Positions 36,569 through 48,544 of a stretch of DNA of 64,000 nt are shown one piece after another. Below the pieces are notes generated by a model, which was given only the letters and a program-made list of their open reading frames with translations, was not told where the DNA came from and did no database searches. The position numbers and the translations under genes were made by a program. This DNA is from Metridium senile (taxonomy: Eukaryota > Cnidaria > Anthozoa > Actiniaria > Metridiidae): assembly GCA_949775045.1 (NCBI GenBank), contig OX459099.1, positions 2,655,616 to 2,719,615 on the forward strand, in the 5' to 3' direction. How positions within the stretch are numbered: the stretch's first letter is position 1; each line of letters starts with the position of its first letter.

Positions 36569-36667
36569 TGTAGAAAATAAGGCATTTACATTTGATGTTA
36601 CTGGAGACTTCAAACGTTTGAATAAAAGTCTCCAGTAATATCAAATGTAAATGCCTTATTTTCTACA
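36569..36667. repeat. 42-bp-stem hairpin
   Basis: TGTAGAAAATAAGGCATTTA... (36569-36610) pairs with ...TAAATGCCTTATTTTCTACA (36626-36667) with one mismatch and a 15-nt loop. A small foldback or a hairpin-forming locus. Confidence 0.8.
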
Positions 36668-37096
36668 TCGAAGAGAGCGACAATTATGAAATAATTATAG
36701 ATATTACAATATAGTCCTCTTGTCTGCGACAGCAAAGTAGTAGTAGGTAATGGCCGGTTCCAGCGCATATTCTCATAAACCATAATATGAATTCCATATA
36801 TATGGAATTCATATTATAGTTTCATATTATGAATAATTTGAGATGCGATGGTTTATTAATATGATCTCTTAGTGTGGTTTTCATTTAATGGTTACATCTG
36901 ATAACCTCCATTTTAGCATTGGGGAACAAAAGCGGAGCTTTTGTGAGGCAGTTAATTGCAAGCGAAGCGAGCAAGGGGGGAAGTTTCTTTTTGTATGTGT
37001 GTGGAGAAAAACTATATGTTTTTATAAAAGTGATGCGTTTATTCCATGTCATCATGATATGTGCGTTTATTCTTTAGAACTAATTTCCAGTATATA

Positions 37097-37106
37097 TTAT
37101 ATAAAG
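37097..37106 (+). promoter_or_regulatory. TTATATAAAG box of the HNH gene
   Basis: Ends 23 nt before the ATG at 37130. Same box and spacing as the cassette genes on the other strand. Confidence 0.5.
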
Positions 37107-37129
37107 AGATATTACTATAGTATAGTATA

Positions 37130-38170
37130 ATGTCAGAGATAGTTCAAAATAGAATTATTATCAATGGAAAATCTTATAGTATTCATCCAGTTTATACTCT
37201 CTATGCTAGTTGTGAAGATGGTTATGTTATCCATATAATCAAACAAAATCCTATGAAAGGGAGTATGATTAATACAGGGTATTTGAAGATTCAAGTTAGA
37301 AAACATGGGAAAAATATTCAGAAAGTATATTTAGTACACCGTTTTGTTTGGGAATGTTATAACGGAATTATCACAGATGATTAAGTCATAGACCATATTA
37401 ATGATGATAAAGAGGATAACCGTTTGTGTAATTTACAACTAGTAACACAACAACAGAATTCTAAGAAATCCGCTCAAAGTAGAGATTATTCATTTGCGTC
37501 TAAAAATCATCAAAATAAAAAGTGTGTCAAGGCTATTAACTGCGATACAAATGAAGAAACGTTTTATAATAGCATGTATGCTGTTCAGCAACATTTAAGG
37601 CCGGTACACACGAGGGAGCTTGCTCCCGCAACACGCTCCCGCAACATGCTCCCGGAGCAAAGCTCCCTCGTGTCGGTACCAACGATTTCACGCAAAAAAA
37701 TTTGTTGCGCAACAAACATTTTGCTCCCGGGTTTTGCTCCCTCATATTAAACTGGTTAAATGTGAGGGAGCAAGCTCCAGGAGCAAATCAGTTGCAGGAG
37801 CGTGTTTCAGGAGCCAGCTTCCTCGTGTGTACTAAAACTTTTCTGCCGCGCAACAATCTGTCTCCAGTTGACCAATCAAATTGTTGGATTTAAACTAGTT
37901 CCCATGCTCCGTTCGGGTTGTTTGCATCGTTTCGCTCCCTCGTTTTTCTCGTGTGCACTGGTCTTGCAAAATGACCCAGGATCACCCAGGAGCATGTGCG
38001 GGAGCGTGTTGCGGGAGGAAGCTCCCTCGTGTGTACCGGCCTTTAGATATTAACGCTGGAACGGTGAAGATGTGTTGCGAGAAAAAGAGTGGTTATAAAA
38101 GTGGTATGTCAAAGAAAGATAGATAGATAGTTAGTAAAGATAGTTGTAAGTATAAATTCGAATATATTTC
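37130..38170 (+). pseudogene. HNH endonuclease with NUMOD-type C terminus, broken
   Basis: The frame reads a GYLKIQVRKHGK-type strand region, HRFVWECYNG, then (after an in-frame TAA at 37382-37384) VIDHINDDKEDNRLCNLQLV, the HNH core (H..N...D.R..NL), and a NUMOD1-like VKAINCDTNEETF tail. A 445-bp MITE splits the tail at codon CAT/TTA; the reading frame resumes as DINAGTVKMCCEKK. A second stop (TAG 38124-38126) precedes KYKFEY. These genes are typical of phages, large DNA viruses and self-splicing introns, not of animal genomes, so this is a transferred or element-borne homing-type nuclease. It is inactive by sequence. Confidence 0.8.
37598..38042. mobile_element. Harbinger-like MITE in the HNH gene
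   Basis: TIR AGGCCGGTACACACGAGGGA at both ends and TTA on both sides (3-bp duplication, as for PIF/Harbinger). The interior is rich in GGGAGC/GCTCCC inverted motifs. Confidence 0.85.
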
Positions 38171-38386
38171 ACTAACTGTTAGAATAGCTGACAAGCTTCC
38201 TGTTGAAACAGACGAGGTATGGAAAAACGACCTCCATCTAGTATATTTTTTTCGTACTTTTTCATAATGTTTGTGCTCTTCTCCTAGTTGTGATAATACC
38301 ATGTTCACCTTGTGTAATCTGAAGTTTCCACCAGTTTGATTAATTTTTGGATTAATTTCTGGATAAATTGCATCATAGTCTGTCAT
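38168..38386 (-). pseudogene. Copy A of MTDY gene, 3'-truncated
   Basis: The first about 70 codons of the 50872-51331 gene are present and nearly identical, then the frame runs into the HNH 3' end at about 38168, where the two sequences join at a CACTA microhomology. This marks the left end of cassette copy A. Confidence 0.85.
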
Positions 38387-38630
38387 ATATTAATAAAATA
38401 AGATGTTTGCTTTTATATAATTTCTATAATTTCTATAATCAAACGAATAGGATAGATACCAGTGTTAATATAACTACCACTGTCATTATATATTTGTATA
38501 GTCATTGATTTTATAAAATCATCATTTTTTATACCCTCCCAAACAGGGAATGGCGGATGGAAACTAGTATTAAAACCATACCCTTTTATATCAATAACAG
38601 ATAGGATATTGATATTTACATTATTATAAT

Positions 38631-39075
38631 AAACATTTTCAGTATCAATAAGATCACAATTAATATAAATTGTTTATTGTTTAAGTTTATTGCATAGCTT
38701 GTATTTGCAGTAAGATTAGCATTTAATCCTAACAAAGATTTTAAGCTGGTATTAAGAATAACATTATTATACATTATTATAATAAACATTTTCAGTATCA
38801 ATAAGATCACAATTAATATAAATTGTTTATTGTTTAAGTTTATTGCATAGCTTGTATTTGCAGTAAGATTAGCATTTAATCCTAACAAAGATTTTAAGCT
38901 GGTATTAAGAATAACATTATTATACATTATTATAATAAACATTTTCAGTATCAATAAGATCACAATTAATATAAATTGTTTATTGTTTAAGTTTATTGCA
39001 TAGCTTGTATTTGCAGTAAGATTAGCATTTAATCCTAACAAAGATTTTAAGCTGGTATTAAGAATAACATCTATA
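38631..39075 (-). repeat. 153-bp coding tandem repeat, three copies
   Basis: AAACATTTTCAGTATCAATA at about 38631, 38784 and 38937, exactly 153 bp apart. In-frame multiples, each encoding LNTSLKSLLGLNANLTANTS. Confidence 0.9.
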
Positions 39076-40517
39076 TTTGGTACAAGATAATCATTATCGT
39101 TTATTAATGTTATTGAGACAGGTTTTGATCCCACATAAATTGCGTTATCGATAAAACTGACTAGTGAGTGTATAGTAACCTTTTGGTAATATTAGAATTG
39201 TATTTCGTTGGCTATCTGAAATTTTACCATTATCTTGGAGATTAAGAGGGCGTCTCAGTAAGAACGGACCACTCGGTCTGGGATCCAAAAAACGATTTCC
39301 CTTCTATTTCTACCATCGAAAGTATTATCTATCCTTATTACAAAACTGGACTTAGAATTGTTCTAAATAAAATATTTCGGCCGCTAGGCGAATTTTCGTA
39401 CATCAACCCAAAAACCGCCGAAGGACGCTGATTTTCAAGTTCGCAGAGGCCTACTTTCAAAGTCCGTTTTCTCGGCTTTTTCTTGAAATGAAAACTTATT
39501 TTTGGGTCTAAACTATGGTTTGACGTCTCGTCTGACTAGAAAAAGATAAATATTTCTTTAGGATGTACAAATTACGAAAAGTTATTTAAATTTATCGAGG
39601 CTACTTTATGCGTGACACGAAAAGCAAAGATTAGCGGGTCTAGAAAATTGCAAATTTCTCAAAAGTGCAACCTATCCCCGATATAAAACATCCTTCTACC
39701 TTGAGATGAGATGCTATTTAGTAGTTCTGTGCAATAAAATTTGTGGCACATTGCGTTTTCAAGAATTTGACGAAGCCCAAACTTGTACATTTTTACAGAT
39801 ATTTCCTTGCGTGACTCGACTTGCCGTTGAGTCTAGACAACGTCAATCCTTATAAAAAATAACAAATAGCTAGAAGTTTATATTCAGGTGTTACTATCCG
39901 TCATAATTAGATATTTTAGCTCCATTAAAATTTTACCACAATAATGTTTTTTTTTTAATGAACAATTTGCATAATTATATGCCGAAGTCAAGTTGTCTAA
40001 CAATATTCACATTTAAACAAAGTTTTATATCTAGAAAATCCTCGTCTATTAATCTTGAAACATGATTGTCATATTAAGTTGGATAAAACCTGGATGTTTT
40101 TTAAATCTTTTATATATTTTAATTGAGTTGCTATATGAGATTATACAATTGTGCACGATACAAATATCATTATGATTCACCATGATGCATGTTTTTCTCT
40201 AAATGTGCTAAATAGCGGTGATGCCATTTTTCTTTTTCTTCTTTTAAAAAAAGAAAGAAAGCGACTTGATTCTTACACGAGTAAGAACACGAGTGAATAC
40301 GAGTGAAAATATAAAATAAGATAATAAAGAAAAAAATGAAAGAAAAAAAAGAAATGGAAATGAGAAAATAATGGAAATGAAAAAAAAAGACGAAAAAAAA
40401 CCCCGAAAATAAGCCCAAACAGGCATGAATGTATCAAATGTATGCAAATGCACATTTTAAAAAAGTGCAATATAATGTTCATCCTGTGAACGGCTCAATG
40501 GGATTGCGTGAGAAGGT

Positions 40518-40580
40518 AGGGGGCCTTTCCCCTTCCTTCCCTATCCCCTTCCCTTCCCTTCCCCTCCCCAATCCCCTCGA
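40518..40580 (+). repeat. Polypyrimidine tract
   Basis: About 60 bp of CCCTTCCCTT-type sequence in the centre of the 3.8-kb element. May form triplex or quadruplex structures. Confidence 0.7.
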
Positions 40581-41237
40581 ACCGTTCACATGCTATATAA
40601 TGTCAATTTAATGATTCGAAAATTGATAAGGATTGTAATTAACTATATAAAGTTTGAGATCACAATGTTTCCATAAAGTATAAATAAACGTGTTACGCCT
40701 ATTTTAAAAGAATCCATGGGATTGAACAAGAACACATATGACATAATGGTAATATGACACACCCTGCACCTGATTTGTCTTGTATCACAGCCAAAGCCGG
40801 ATTTTTGATTGCATTGCTATTTGATAGTTATATATATATATAATTGGCTACTTTTGAACGCCTTTTGGAGTTTAACAATATTTTCAAAAGTAGCCAGTCA
40901 CCTTAAACATTTGTTAAACATTGTGATTTCAAATTTTATATAGTTCATTACATGTAATCCAGCTCAATTTTTGATGCATTATATTAACATTTGTTAACGT
41001 CCATTTGCATGGACTGCCGTAATATTTGAATATGAATTCATTAAAATCCTATTATTTCTTCTTTTTATTTCTGTTTATTAAACTATAATTTTATTTTTCA
41101 AATATTTTAGTAATACCACTAGCTTTGATACATTCATGTCTAGTTGGGCCTATTTTTTTTGGTTATTTATTTTTTTCTTTTCTATTTCTCTCATTTTCGT
41201 TTCTTTTTTTTTCATATACATTTGTTATTTCATTTCA

Positions 41238-41540
41238 TTTTTGCTACTCGTGTTCACTCGTTGCTCATGTTTACTCGCGTTCACTCGTGTACACTCGTGC
41301 TCACTCGTGTTTACTCGCGTTCACTCGTATACACTCGTACTCACTCGTGTTTCCTCGTGTTCCGACTCGTGTTTACTGGTGTTCATTCGTGTACACTCTT
41401 GTTTACTCGTGTTCACTCTTGTTTACTCGTGTTCACTCGTGTTTACTCGTGTTCACTTGTGTTTACTCGTGTTCACTCGTGTTCACTTGTGTTTACTCGT
41501 GTTCACTCGTGTTTACTAGTGTTCTGACTCGTGTGGAGTT
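41238..41540. repeat. CACTCGTGTTTACTCGTGTT minisatellite
   Basis: Degenerate 10-bp units (TTCACTCGTG/TTTACTCGTG). All three frames are open, giving VFTRVHSCL-type ORFs that are artefacts. Partly matched, inverted, by CACGAGTGAATACGAGTG at 40283. Confidence 0.85.
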
Positions 41541-41804
41541 TTAGACGACATCTCCAAATAAATTGTGAAAATATTTGTATATAGTCTATGCACAAGCAGC
41601 CCAACAAGTTGAACTGAGAATCTTAAGATCCAATAAAATTAACATTTTGTTATTCTTAGAGCGCGTGGTTTGGCTTCCTATGTTGATTGGTTTGACATAT
41701 CGTCATTACATTCATTTAACTTGACCAACTCTGTACTTCCTCTCCAGCAGCGTATTTTACAAGCTCCTGTATAACTACAAAGACTAAAATCCATTCTTTC
41801 ACAG

Positions 41805-41906
41805 GATAGTTTTACTCACTGCAAACTTGGTGCAACACGATAGTTTTACTCACTGCAAACTTGGTGCAACACGATAGTTTTACTCACAGAAAACTTGGTA
41901 CAACTA
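41805..41906. repeat. 34-bp tandem repeat, three copies
   Basis: GATAGTTTTACTCACTGCAA at 41805, 41839 and 41873 inside the 3.8-kb element. Confidence 0.85.
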
Positions 41907-43168
41907 ATTAACAAAATGTAAATTTGTAAATTTCATTTCTGAAGTCATTAATAATTCATGACAAAAGTAGTCTGGCAAAGACAGCCATGTACTGTATTTA
42001 ATAAATCATTGATAATTTACAAATTATTGTATCGAAAGGCTTTATTCTATTTAGATATTAATTCAGACTTTTAAAACATTAAAAAGTTCACCGCTATTTT
42101 GCACATTTAGTATAAAACATACATCATGGTGAATCTTATTTGCATCGTGCACAATTGTATATAATCTCATAAAACAACTCAGTTAAAATAAATAAAAGAT
42201 TTAAAAGCCATCCAGGTTTTATCCAACTTAATATAAGAATCATGCTTCATAGATTAATAGATGAAGATTGTCTAAATATAAAACTTAGTTTAAATGTGAA
42301 TGTTGTTATAATTAGACAACTTGACTTAACTTTGACATATAATTATGCAAATTTTTCATTAAAAAAAACATTATTGTGGTAAAATTTTAATGGAGCTAAA
42401 ATATCTAATTATGACGGATAGTAACACCTGAATATAAACTTCTAGCTATTATTTGTTATTTTTATTTTTATAAGGATTGACGTTGTCTAGACTCAACGGC
42501 AAGTCGTGTCACGCAAGGAAATATCTGTAAAAATGTACAAGTTTGGGCTTCGTCAAATTCTTGAAAACGCAATGTGCCACAAATTTTATTGCACAGAACT
42601 ACTAAATAGCATCTCATCTCAAGGTAGAAGGATGTTTTATATCGGGGATAGGTTGCACTTTTGAGAAATTTGCAATTTTCTAGACCCGTTAATCTTTGCT
42701 TTTCGTGTCACGCATAAAGTAGCCTCGATAAATTTAAATAACTTTTCGTAATTTGTACATCCTAAAGAAATATTTATCTTTTTCTAGTCAGCCGAGACAT
42801 CAAACCATAGTTTAAACCCAAAAAATAAGTTTTCATTTCAAGAAAAAGCCGAGAAAACGGACTTTGAAAGTAGGCCTCTGCGAACTTGAAAATCAGCGTC
42901 CTTCGGCGGTTTTTGGGTTGATGTACGAAAATTCGCCTAGCGGCCGAAATATTTTATTTAGAACAATTCTAAGTCCAGTTTTGTAATAAGGATAGATAGT
43001 ACTTTCGATGGTAGAAATATAAGGGAAATCGTTTTTTGGATCCCAGACCGAGTAGTCCGTTCTTACTGAGACGCCCTCTTAAACATTGTATTTTTTAACC
43101 CACAACTAATAAGAGCTAGTTTATTACTCTTCTTAATCGGCTTATTAAACCATATTGTCTGAACTGGA

Positions 43169-46100
43169 TTATTCATCTCTATATAAAAAATTGTCATGCT
43201 TATAATAATATATACTACTTTTTCTTTTTAATCTTTCAACCATGTAAACAACAACAGCTACAATCAAAACCCAGGCATGCTCAGCAACAAATGAAACCAC
43301 CTGTCCATGCTGTTTTGAATATGAAACTTGCAATAGCGCCAATCATGCCAGGTAGTATTTCACCTAATTTTTTACCGATGGTTTTTAGTCCATTACCAAC
43401 TCCGTTTGCGACAGTAGATAGTCCGCTTTTAAGACTATTTACAATCACGCCGATAATAACACCAACAGCAGTAATCACAGCTGTTACGGTAAAACCATAC
43501 TTTTTAAAGATAAGTTTTATACGTTCTCTCAATGGTATTTTCTCTTCAATAACGTCACTTTCATTTTGTAACTCTTGGTTCTTTGATTCGAGTTCACGTA
43601 TTTTTTGCTCTAGAATTGCCTTCTGTTGTTGTTGTGACTATCCCTTGAATTATACAATTCATTGTTTTCATCGATTAACTCTTTTCGTGTGCGTTCTAAA
43701 TTTTTAATTTCAGATTCCAATTCTTTCTCTACATTCATAGATATATCCTTATCATTTAATCGACCATGATATCTGTCTATGTATCCTTCAAGTTCAGATA
43801 TTTTATCACTATTAGATGAAATACTTTCATCATCTTCTTCTATTTTTGTATTTATAACTTGAACTTCAGGATACAGTGTTTGTAACTGTTCATTATTTTG
43901 TTCTTTAATTTTATTTATTTTATTTTCAGCTGATTGCCCAAGATTGTTTTTTATTCGATCTGTAATTATACCAAAACTTTTTTCTGAGTAATCTTCAAAA
44001 CCCTTAGTTAGAACACCATACCATTTACCTTTATTGTTATCAAAGACTTCAACATAATTATCTTCACTGGTTTTTATATCAAACCCATTTTCTTTAGTAA
44101 TTTTATTATCTGGGAAGTAAATATTAAGATCTTCCTTAGCTTTATTATACATGGCAATATGCTCTTTGCTCCATCCTAAGGCCTGCCCCCGGACCTTAAA
44201 TCGCGCTAAATCGCCTTAAATCACACTAAATCGCCTTAAAACGCGCTAAATCGCATTAAAACGCCTAAAATCATTTAAAAACATTGCGACCCATTTTCAT
44301 TATATTGATATATATATATACTTGATTGCAGTATATGCACACCTTCTAGTAACTAAGGCTAATTATCTAAAAAGATGCAAACTAAAAACACTGCAATAAA
44401 TTATGAGAGTAGGTTTGAGGCCATATACTACTGTATTTATTTATTTGGGTCTTGAGTTTTTGTTGGACGCCGACATCATCAGAAGATAGATCCAAATAAA
44501 TAAATACAGTATAGTACATGGCCTCAACCCTACTCTCATAATACCTTCCAAAATGCTACTGAAGGACAACTTAATATTCTGCAATGAATGTTCTTATCCT
44601 TTTAAACACACGTAAATATAAAAAAAATCATAAAAAGATACACCGAATAATAAGTTATTGGTATAATTATATATACATAAACCACAACCTTTCTGAAATT
44701 GAGAATATGTAGTATAAAAGTAATTATACATGCATACCCTCAAGTACACAATGATTGTGGTACACATTTATATATATATATACAGTCAAATATACAAATA
44801 AAAATGAGATGCAAAACTCAAAATACTAGTTTATCTGGATGTTAATTAAATTAGATTTTTGTATAAATATGTGCTCAAATCCTTCTGCAATAGGATGTAA
44901 TCATACATATATACAGTATATACAATATATAACTATTCCAGAAAGAGTTTAACTTATGAATACTGAATAGTACATTCCATGCAAGACCAAAATGCATTGC
45001 GCAGTTTATGCCATTATGTCAGTACAGTGTATTAGAGTTATGTTTTGTATATTAGCTTCATATGAAATGCAAATCAATCTATATTTGCTACCTTTGAAAC
45101 CAACATTGGAATGCACAATTCAACATTTTTTGTGAAACTTCTACATGCAAATATACATAAAAGCACATTAAAAGTACTTAACAAAACTGCAAGAACATAT
45201 TATTTATTTATAACATTTTAGAATATTTTTTGTTGGTCACTCTATAACAAATATTTATCATCAATCTAGCGAAATATGAAAGAAAATTGAAAAGAAATTG
45301 ATTAACATTTTATGTGGTTTTCACCGAACTATCTCGAAAACTTTACTAGTAAATCTTATTGTACAAATCGAATCAAGTGTCAGAATTCTACTTACGTGAG
45401 CAGCATGCAGTCACACATTAATATGGTCAGTCACACAGTAAAAGGTCACCATCAAGCCATTGTAAGTTAATATCATTTGTTCAGCTTTACTTGTGCAAAT
45501 AGGTTGTCTGCGTATTTTACATAAACGAGTGGAAAACACATGCAAATATAAAACACTTCAACTATCTTAGCTTGCTGTTCGCCATTTTAAATTGGTTTTG
45601 TGAGCCTGCGATAACACCGCACAGGTGTTTCTCCGTTGGGATGGGGGAGTGGATGGAGGAGTGTCCAATTACTGGTCAATTTCATGAGAATTTCTGTAAA
45701 TCTGAACGGTAATATACATCGACTCACTGAGTGGACTCTTGATTTGTAATACGAAGCTCAGAAATGGCCAACGAGGCTAATCGGTATCGGCTAATCGATA
45801 CTTCGTCAAAGGGTTGAAAAAATTGTTTTACTCGATCGTCAAAGAAAAAGTTCTCATTGAGGGAGTCATAGCCGATAATATTATGACAGCACAGTAACAC
45901 ATGTCAGATAGGTCACATGTCAGGACTTAGCGTGAGAGACTGGGACAAATCAAAATGGCGGAATACTCGAACATAGTTTTATTTTGAGCTTCTGTCATCT
46001 CCTGTAAATGTACTTACAAGAGATCATCTTGTAAATAAGATCAAAACCAGGAAGCAAGAAGGAAAAAAGACTTGCCACCTGCCACAGACATCACCTTCGA

Positions 46101-47606
46101 ATAGTGGAGCGTCCAAGTATGCATCAAGTAAAGAAGTGGTTATTGCTGTAATTATCAGTCAGAAGAAGTATTTGAAGTGAGCATAAGAAAAAACACTTGC
46201 TTTTGGATCAAGGTATTTTGCTGTCTATACGATCTGGAGAACGTCAACAAATAGGATGGGTTCCTGAGAAAGATCCGAAAATGCACGCTGAGATTATTTA
46301 TACATAAAAGATTAATTTATGTATCAAAAACCAAGTTTTTCTGTAAGGATCATCAATGCGACAGGAAAAACAATTTCAGAAACATTTACACTAACTAACA
46401 TCAACATAAGATGAGACTTTAAATCTTCATCAGTGGTATGTAGAAATATTAGCTTTAATAATTTCGTTACTGTTCAGTCTCTGGTTTCAGAAACGTTTGT
46501 TTAATCTGGAAAAATATCTACTACAATAAAGATTAGATTCTTATTGTTGGAGGTTAGCAATATTATACAAATTCAAACAAATGTTTCTTAGAAAATAGCC
46601 AGCAATCCTTAATGAAAGCACCCAGAACGTATATAATTATTTAATTTATATGTAAGATTATATACAGAAAGATGTACAAAGGAAGTGTTGTTTAAAAGTT
46701 TTGATGATAAAAATATTCAAAATAAAAAAGATATAAAAATAATTGTTTTGCAACTGGTTTCATAGTATTAAACTATGTTAAAATAATTGATAATCATTGT
46801 TTAAAAGTGCTTTAATTGTTATGCTATTTGCACTCTATTCTATTGTTTTAACTAGCATCCTGTTGTACTATTTTGTATTTCATGGATATGATATTTGCAC
46901 TCTAAATCAATTATGTAAATGAATCACAGGCATTCCTTATATTAATATAAAACTGACCTTTATTGAATACAATTTTTGATGTAAAGTTTAAACTGGCCTT
47001 TGCTTACTAGAAGTATTATATTTAAATGATATTTTGAACAATGATACCTTTATTTTCAAATTTCCTTAAATGAACTTAAAATGTTGTTCATTTTTACAAA
47101 AAAAAATTACTTAAACCACCAGAAAATGCATCTTCTTCACCATATATTTTCTTAAACATCCCTAAATCGCTGTAAATTGCTTAAAATTGCCTTATGGCGC
47201 CTCTGATTTTCTTATATATTTTTTTTAATCGCCTTAAACCGCACTAAAACGCCTTAAAACTTCACTCAAAGTTTGGCCATATTTTCTTAATTCGCCTTAA
47301 ATCGCCTTAAATCGCTTTAAAACGCATTAAATTACGGCGATTTAAGGTCCAGGGGCAGGCCTATCCTAGTACTTTTTTTAATTGTTTTGGTAAACTAGTA
47401 TCATCAGAAGTTAATTCACGCCAAATATTACCAGTAGGAGCTTTTATTTAAGTTTGCCTTGTTTTAAATTTTTGTTTCATCCTAGAATAAAAGCTCTCAC
47501 CACTTTCATCCTCCTTAGGTATTAGACTATCATATTCATCATTTATTTATATATTTATATCTTCTTCTCCTTCGGGGTCAAAATCGGGGAATATTTTACC
47601 TTCCAT
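43169..47606 (-). pseudogene. Copy A of MEGK coiled-coil/membrane gene, split by a transposon
   Basis: Starts at ATG 47606, is cut at 44179-47362 by the 3.2-kb TIR element, and continues with KEHIAMYNKAKEDLNIYF, a long coiled coil (SDKISELEGYIDRYHGRLND...) and the membrane segment of 43281-43532. It shares with copy B the break between YNSRDSHNNN and the following Gln-rich stretch, and the single-base break after FIFKTA. For the function discussion see 52124-53686. Confidence 0.75.
44179..47362. mobile_element. 3.2-kb TIR element, AGGCCTGCC family, copy 1
   Basis: Ends AGGCCTGCCCCCGGACCTTA and AGGCCTGCCCCTGGACCTTA (rc) with a 6-bp target duplication ATCCTA (44173-44178, 47363-47368); copy B has the empty site. 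Both ends continue into degenerate 10-11 bp repeats (CGCCTTAAAT, CGCGCTAAAT). No ORF with recognisable motifs, so non-autonomous and of unknown superfamily. A second copy starts at 62168. Confidence 0.85.
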
Positions 47607-47652
47607 TTACTACTTATATTAATAAATAGTAAATAGTTTTTATATATAATTT

Positions 47653-48072
47653 TTATAAATATTTTGATGCAGCATAACCAGCAGCCAGCATCCCACCACC
47701 AACATAAACCATTTCGTACTGTTTTTGTCTATCACTTGGTTTGTAATAATCAGAAAATTGAGGTTGACTCTTAATGTTAAAATTTATATCAGGGTGTGCT
47801 TTTTTATATAATGCAAAAGCTTGATCTGTTGAACTTAGATAATCATCAGCTATCTTCTTTTGTGTGTATTGAGTTGTTATCCAGTCTTGGTAAGCTTGCC
47901 TTTGCTTCTCATATTCACCCATATCGTTTTGATATTTCTCAAGTGCCTTATCATGTCTAATTTTCTCTTCATCTGTGTGTTGACCATCTAAATATTTAGC
48001 TAAATACATAGACCCTGTGAAAGCTGTGGCATTTAGAACAGCACCTGCGACCATTATTGCAATACTTGCCAT
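47653..48072 (-). CDS. MASI protein, cassette copy A (139 aa)
   Basis: Intact ORF whose 139-residue product looks identical to that at 53733-54152. N-terminal membrane segment (AIMVAGAVLNATAFTGSMYL), a central charged helix (EKIRHDKALEKYQNDMGEYEKQ), the motif QFSDYYKPSDRQKQYE and a C-terminal membrane-like VGGGMLAAGYAASKYL. Identity between copies points to a recent duplication or selection. Function unknown. Confidence 0.7.
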   Translation of the reverse strand: MASIAIMVAGAVLNATAFTGSMYLAKYLDGQHTDEEKIRHDKALEKYQNDMGEYEKQRQAYQDWITTQYTQKKIADDYLSSTDQAFALYKKAHPDINFNIKSQPQFSDYYKPSDRQKQYEMVYVGGGMLAAGYAASKYL

Positions 48073-48107
48073 TTATAATATTATAATTGTCTTATTTTTT
48101 TATATAC

Positions 48108-48249
48108 TTACATAGACTTTGGTATAATATTTTTAGTTTCAAGATAGTCCTTCAAATACATAGAACCAGCTAGAACCAAAACCCAATTCCCATAGTTAGA
48201 CAAGGAACTTGATGGGTCGTTAATAAACGATTCTTTCATAACTTTCTTA
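48108..48249 (-). pseudogene. Copy A of MDAS gene, 5'-truncated
   Basis: The C-terminal part (KKVMKESFINDPSSSLSNYG...) is present; homology to copy B stops at 48249. This is the right end of cassette copy A. Confidence 0.8.
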
Positions 48250-48544
48250 CTATACTGAACCGATCTTATCATTTCCTGGTGAAATTAGAATAACAATTAC
48301 AACGTGATTAAACAAAGATTTGCTTCGATCGGCATTGTAAACAGTCTGCTGAAAGTTAAATAAAAGTTTACTTGTCCGAATTAGGCCTTTGTCTCCATTT
48401 TTGTGACGTCATTACTGCGCTGCGCTATTAGATGGGACTTTCCCTTTTGTACACGTCACAGGTCACAAGACAGTCATGAGATATTCATATGCATGGTATA
48501 TATTCATATGACACAGATTCATATGAGTAATTTTAACTCTCAAA
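48250..48544 (+). promoter_or_regulatory. Upstream region of the 273-codon ORF
   Basis: 295 bp not shared with copy B. It contains GGTATATATTC about 45 nt before the ATG, TGACGTCA (CRE-like palindrome GTGACGTCATTAC) and TCATATG repeats. Plausible promoter, not proven. Confidence 0.3.

Larger units (their letters stand above)
39246..43078. mobile_element. 3.8-kb near-palindromic element, TTAA target site
   Basis: Inserted in copy A exactly at TTAA (39242-39245 and 43079-43082). Copy B has the empty site. Ends GAGGGCGTCTCAGTAAGAAC on both sides. Inverted arms of nearly 1 kb (to about 40225 and from about 42085) are almost identical; inner segments (40240-40440 and 41125-41540) are also partly inverted. 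The TTAA site is typical of piggyBac, but there is no transposase ORF, so it is non-autonomous. Confidence 0.85.
38413..43197 (-). pseudogene. Copy A of MTIF gene, split by a transposon
   Basis: Starts at ATG 43197 (MTIFYIEMNNPV), is cut by the TTAA-flanked element at 39246-43078 and resumes with SKPVSITLINDNDYLVPNID. It contains three tandem copies of a 153-bp (51-codon) unit, against two in copy B, and the same frame break after NLNNKQ as copy B. Without the insert it would correspond to a product of about 260-320 residues; see 51358-52152 for description. Confidence 0.75.

Noticed and set aside
41125..41544. Val-Phe-Thr-Arg-Val-His-rich ORFs
   Set aside because: Degenerate 10-bp minisatellite within the 3.8-kb element; three frames are open together.
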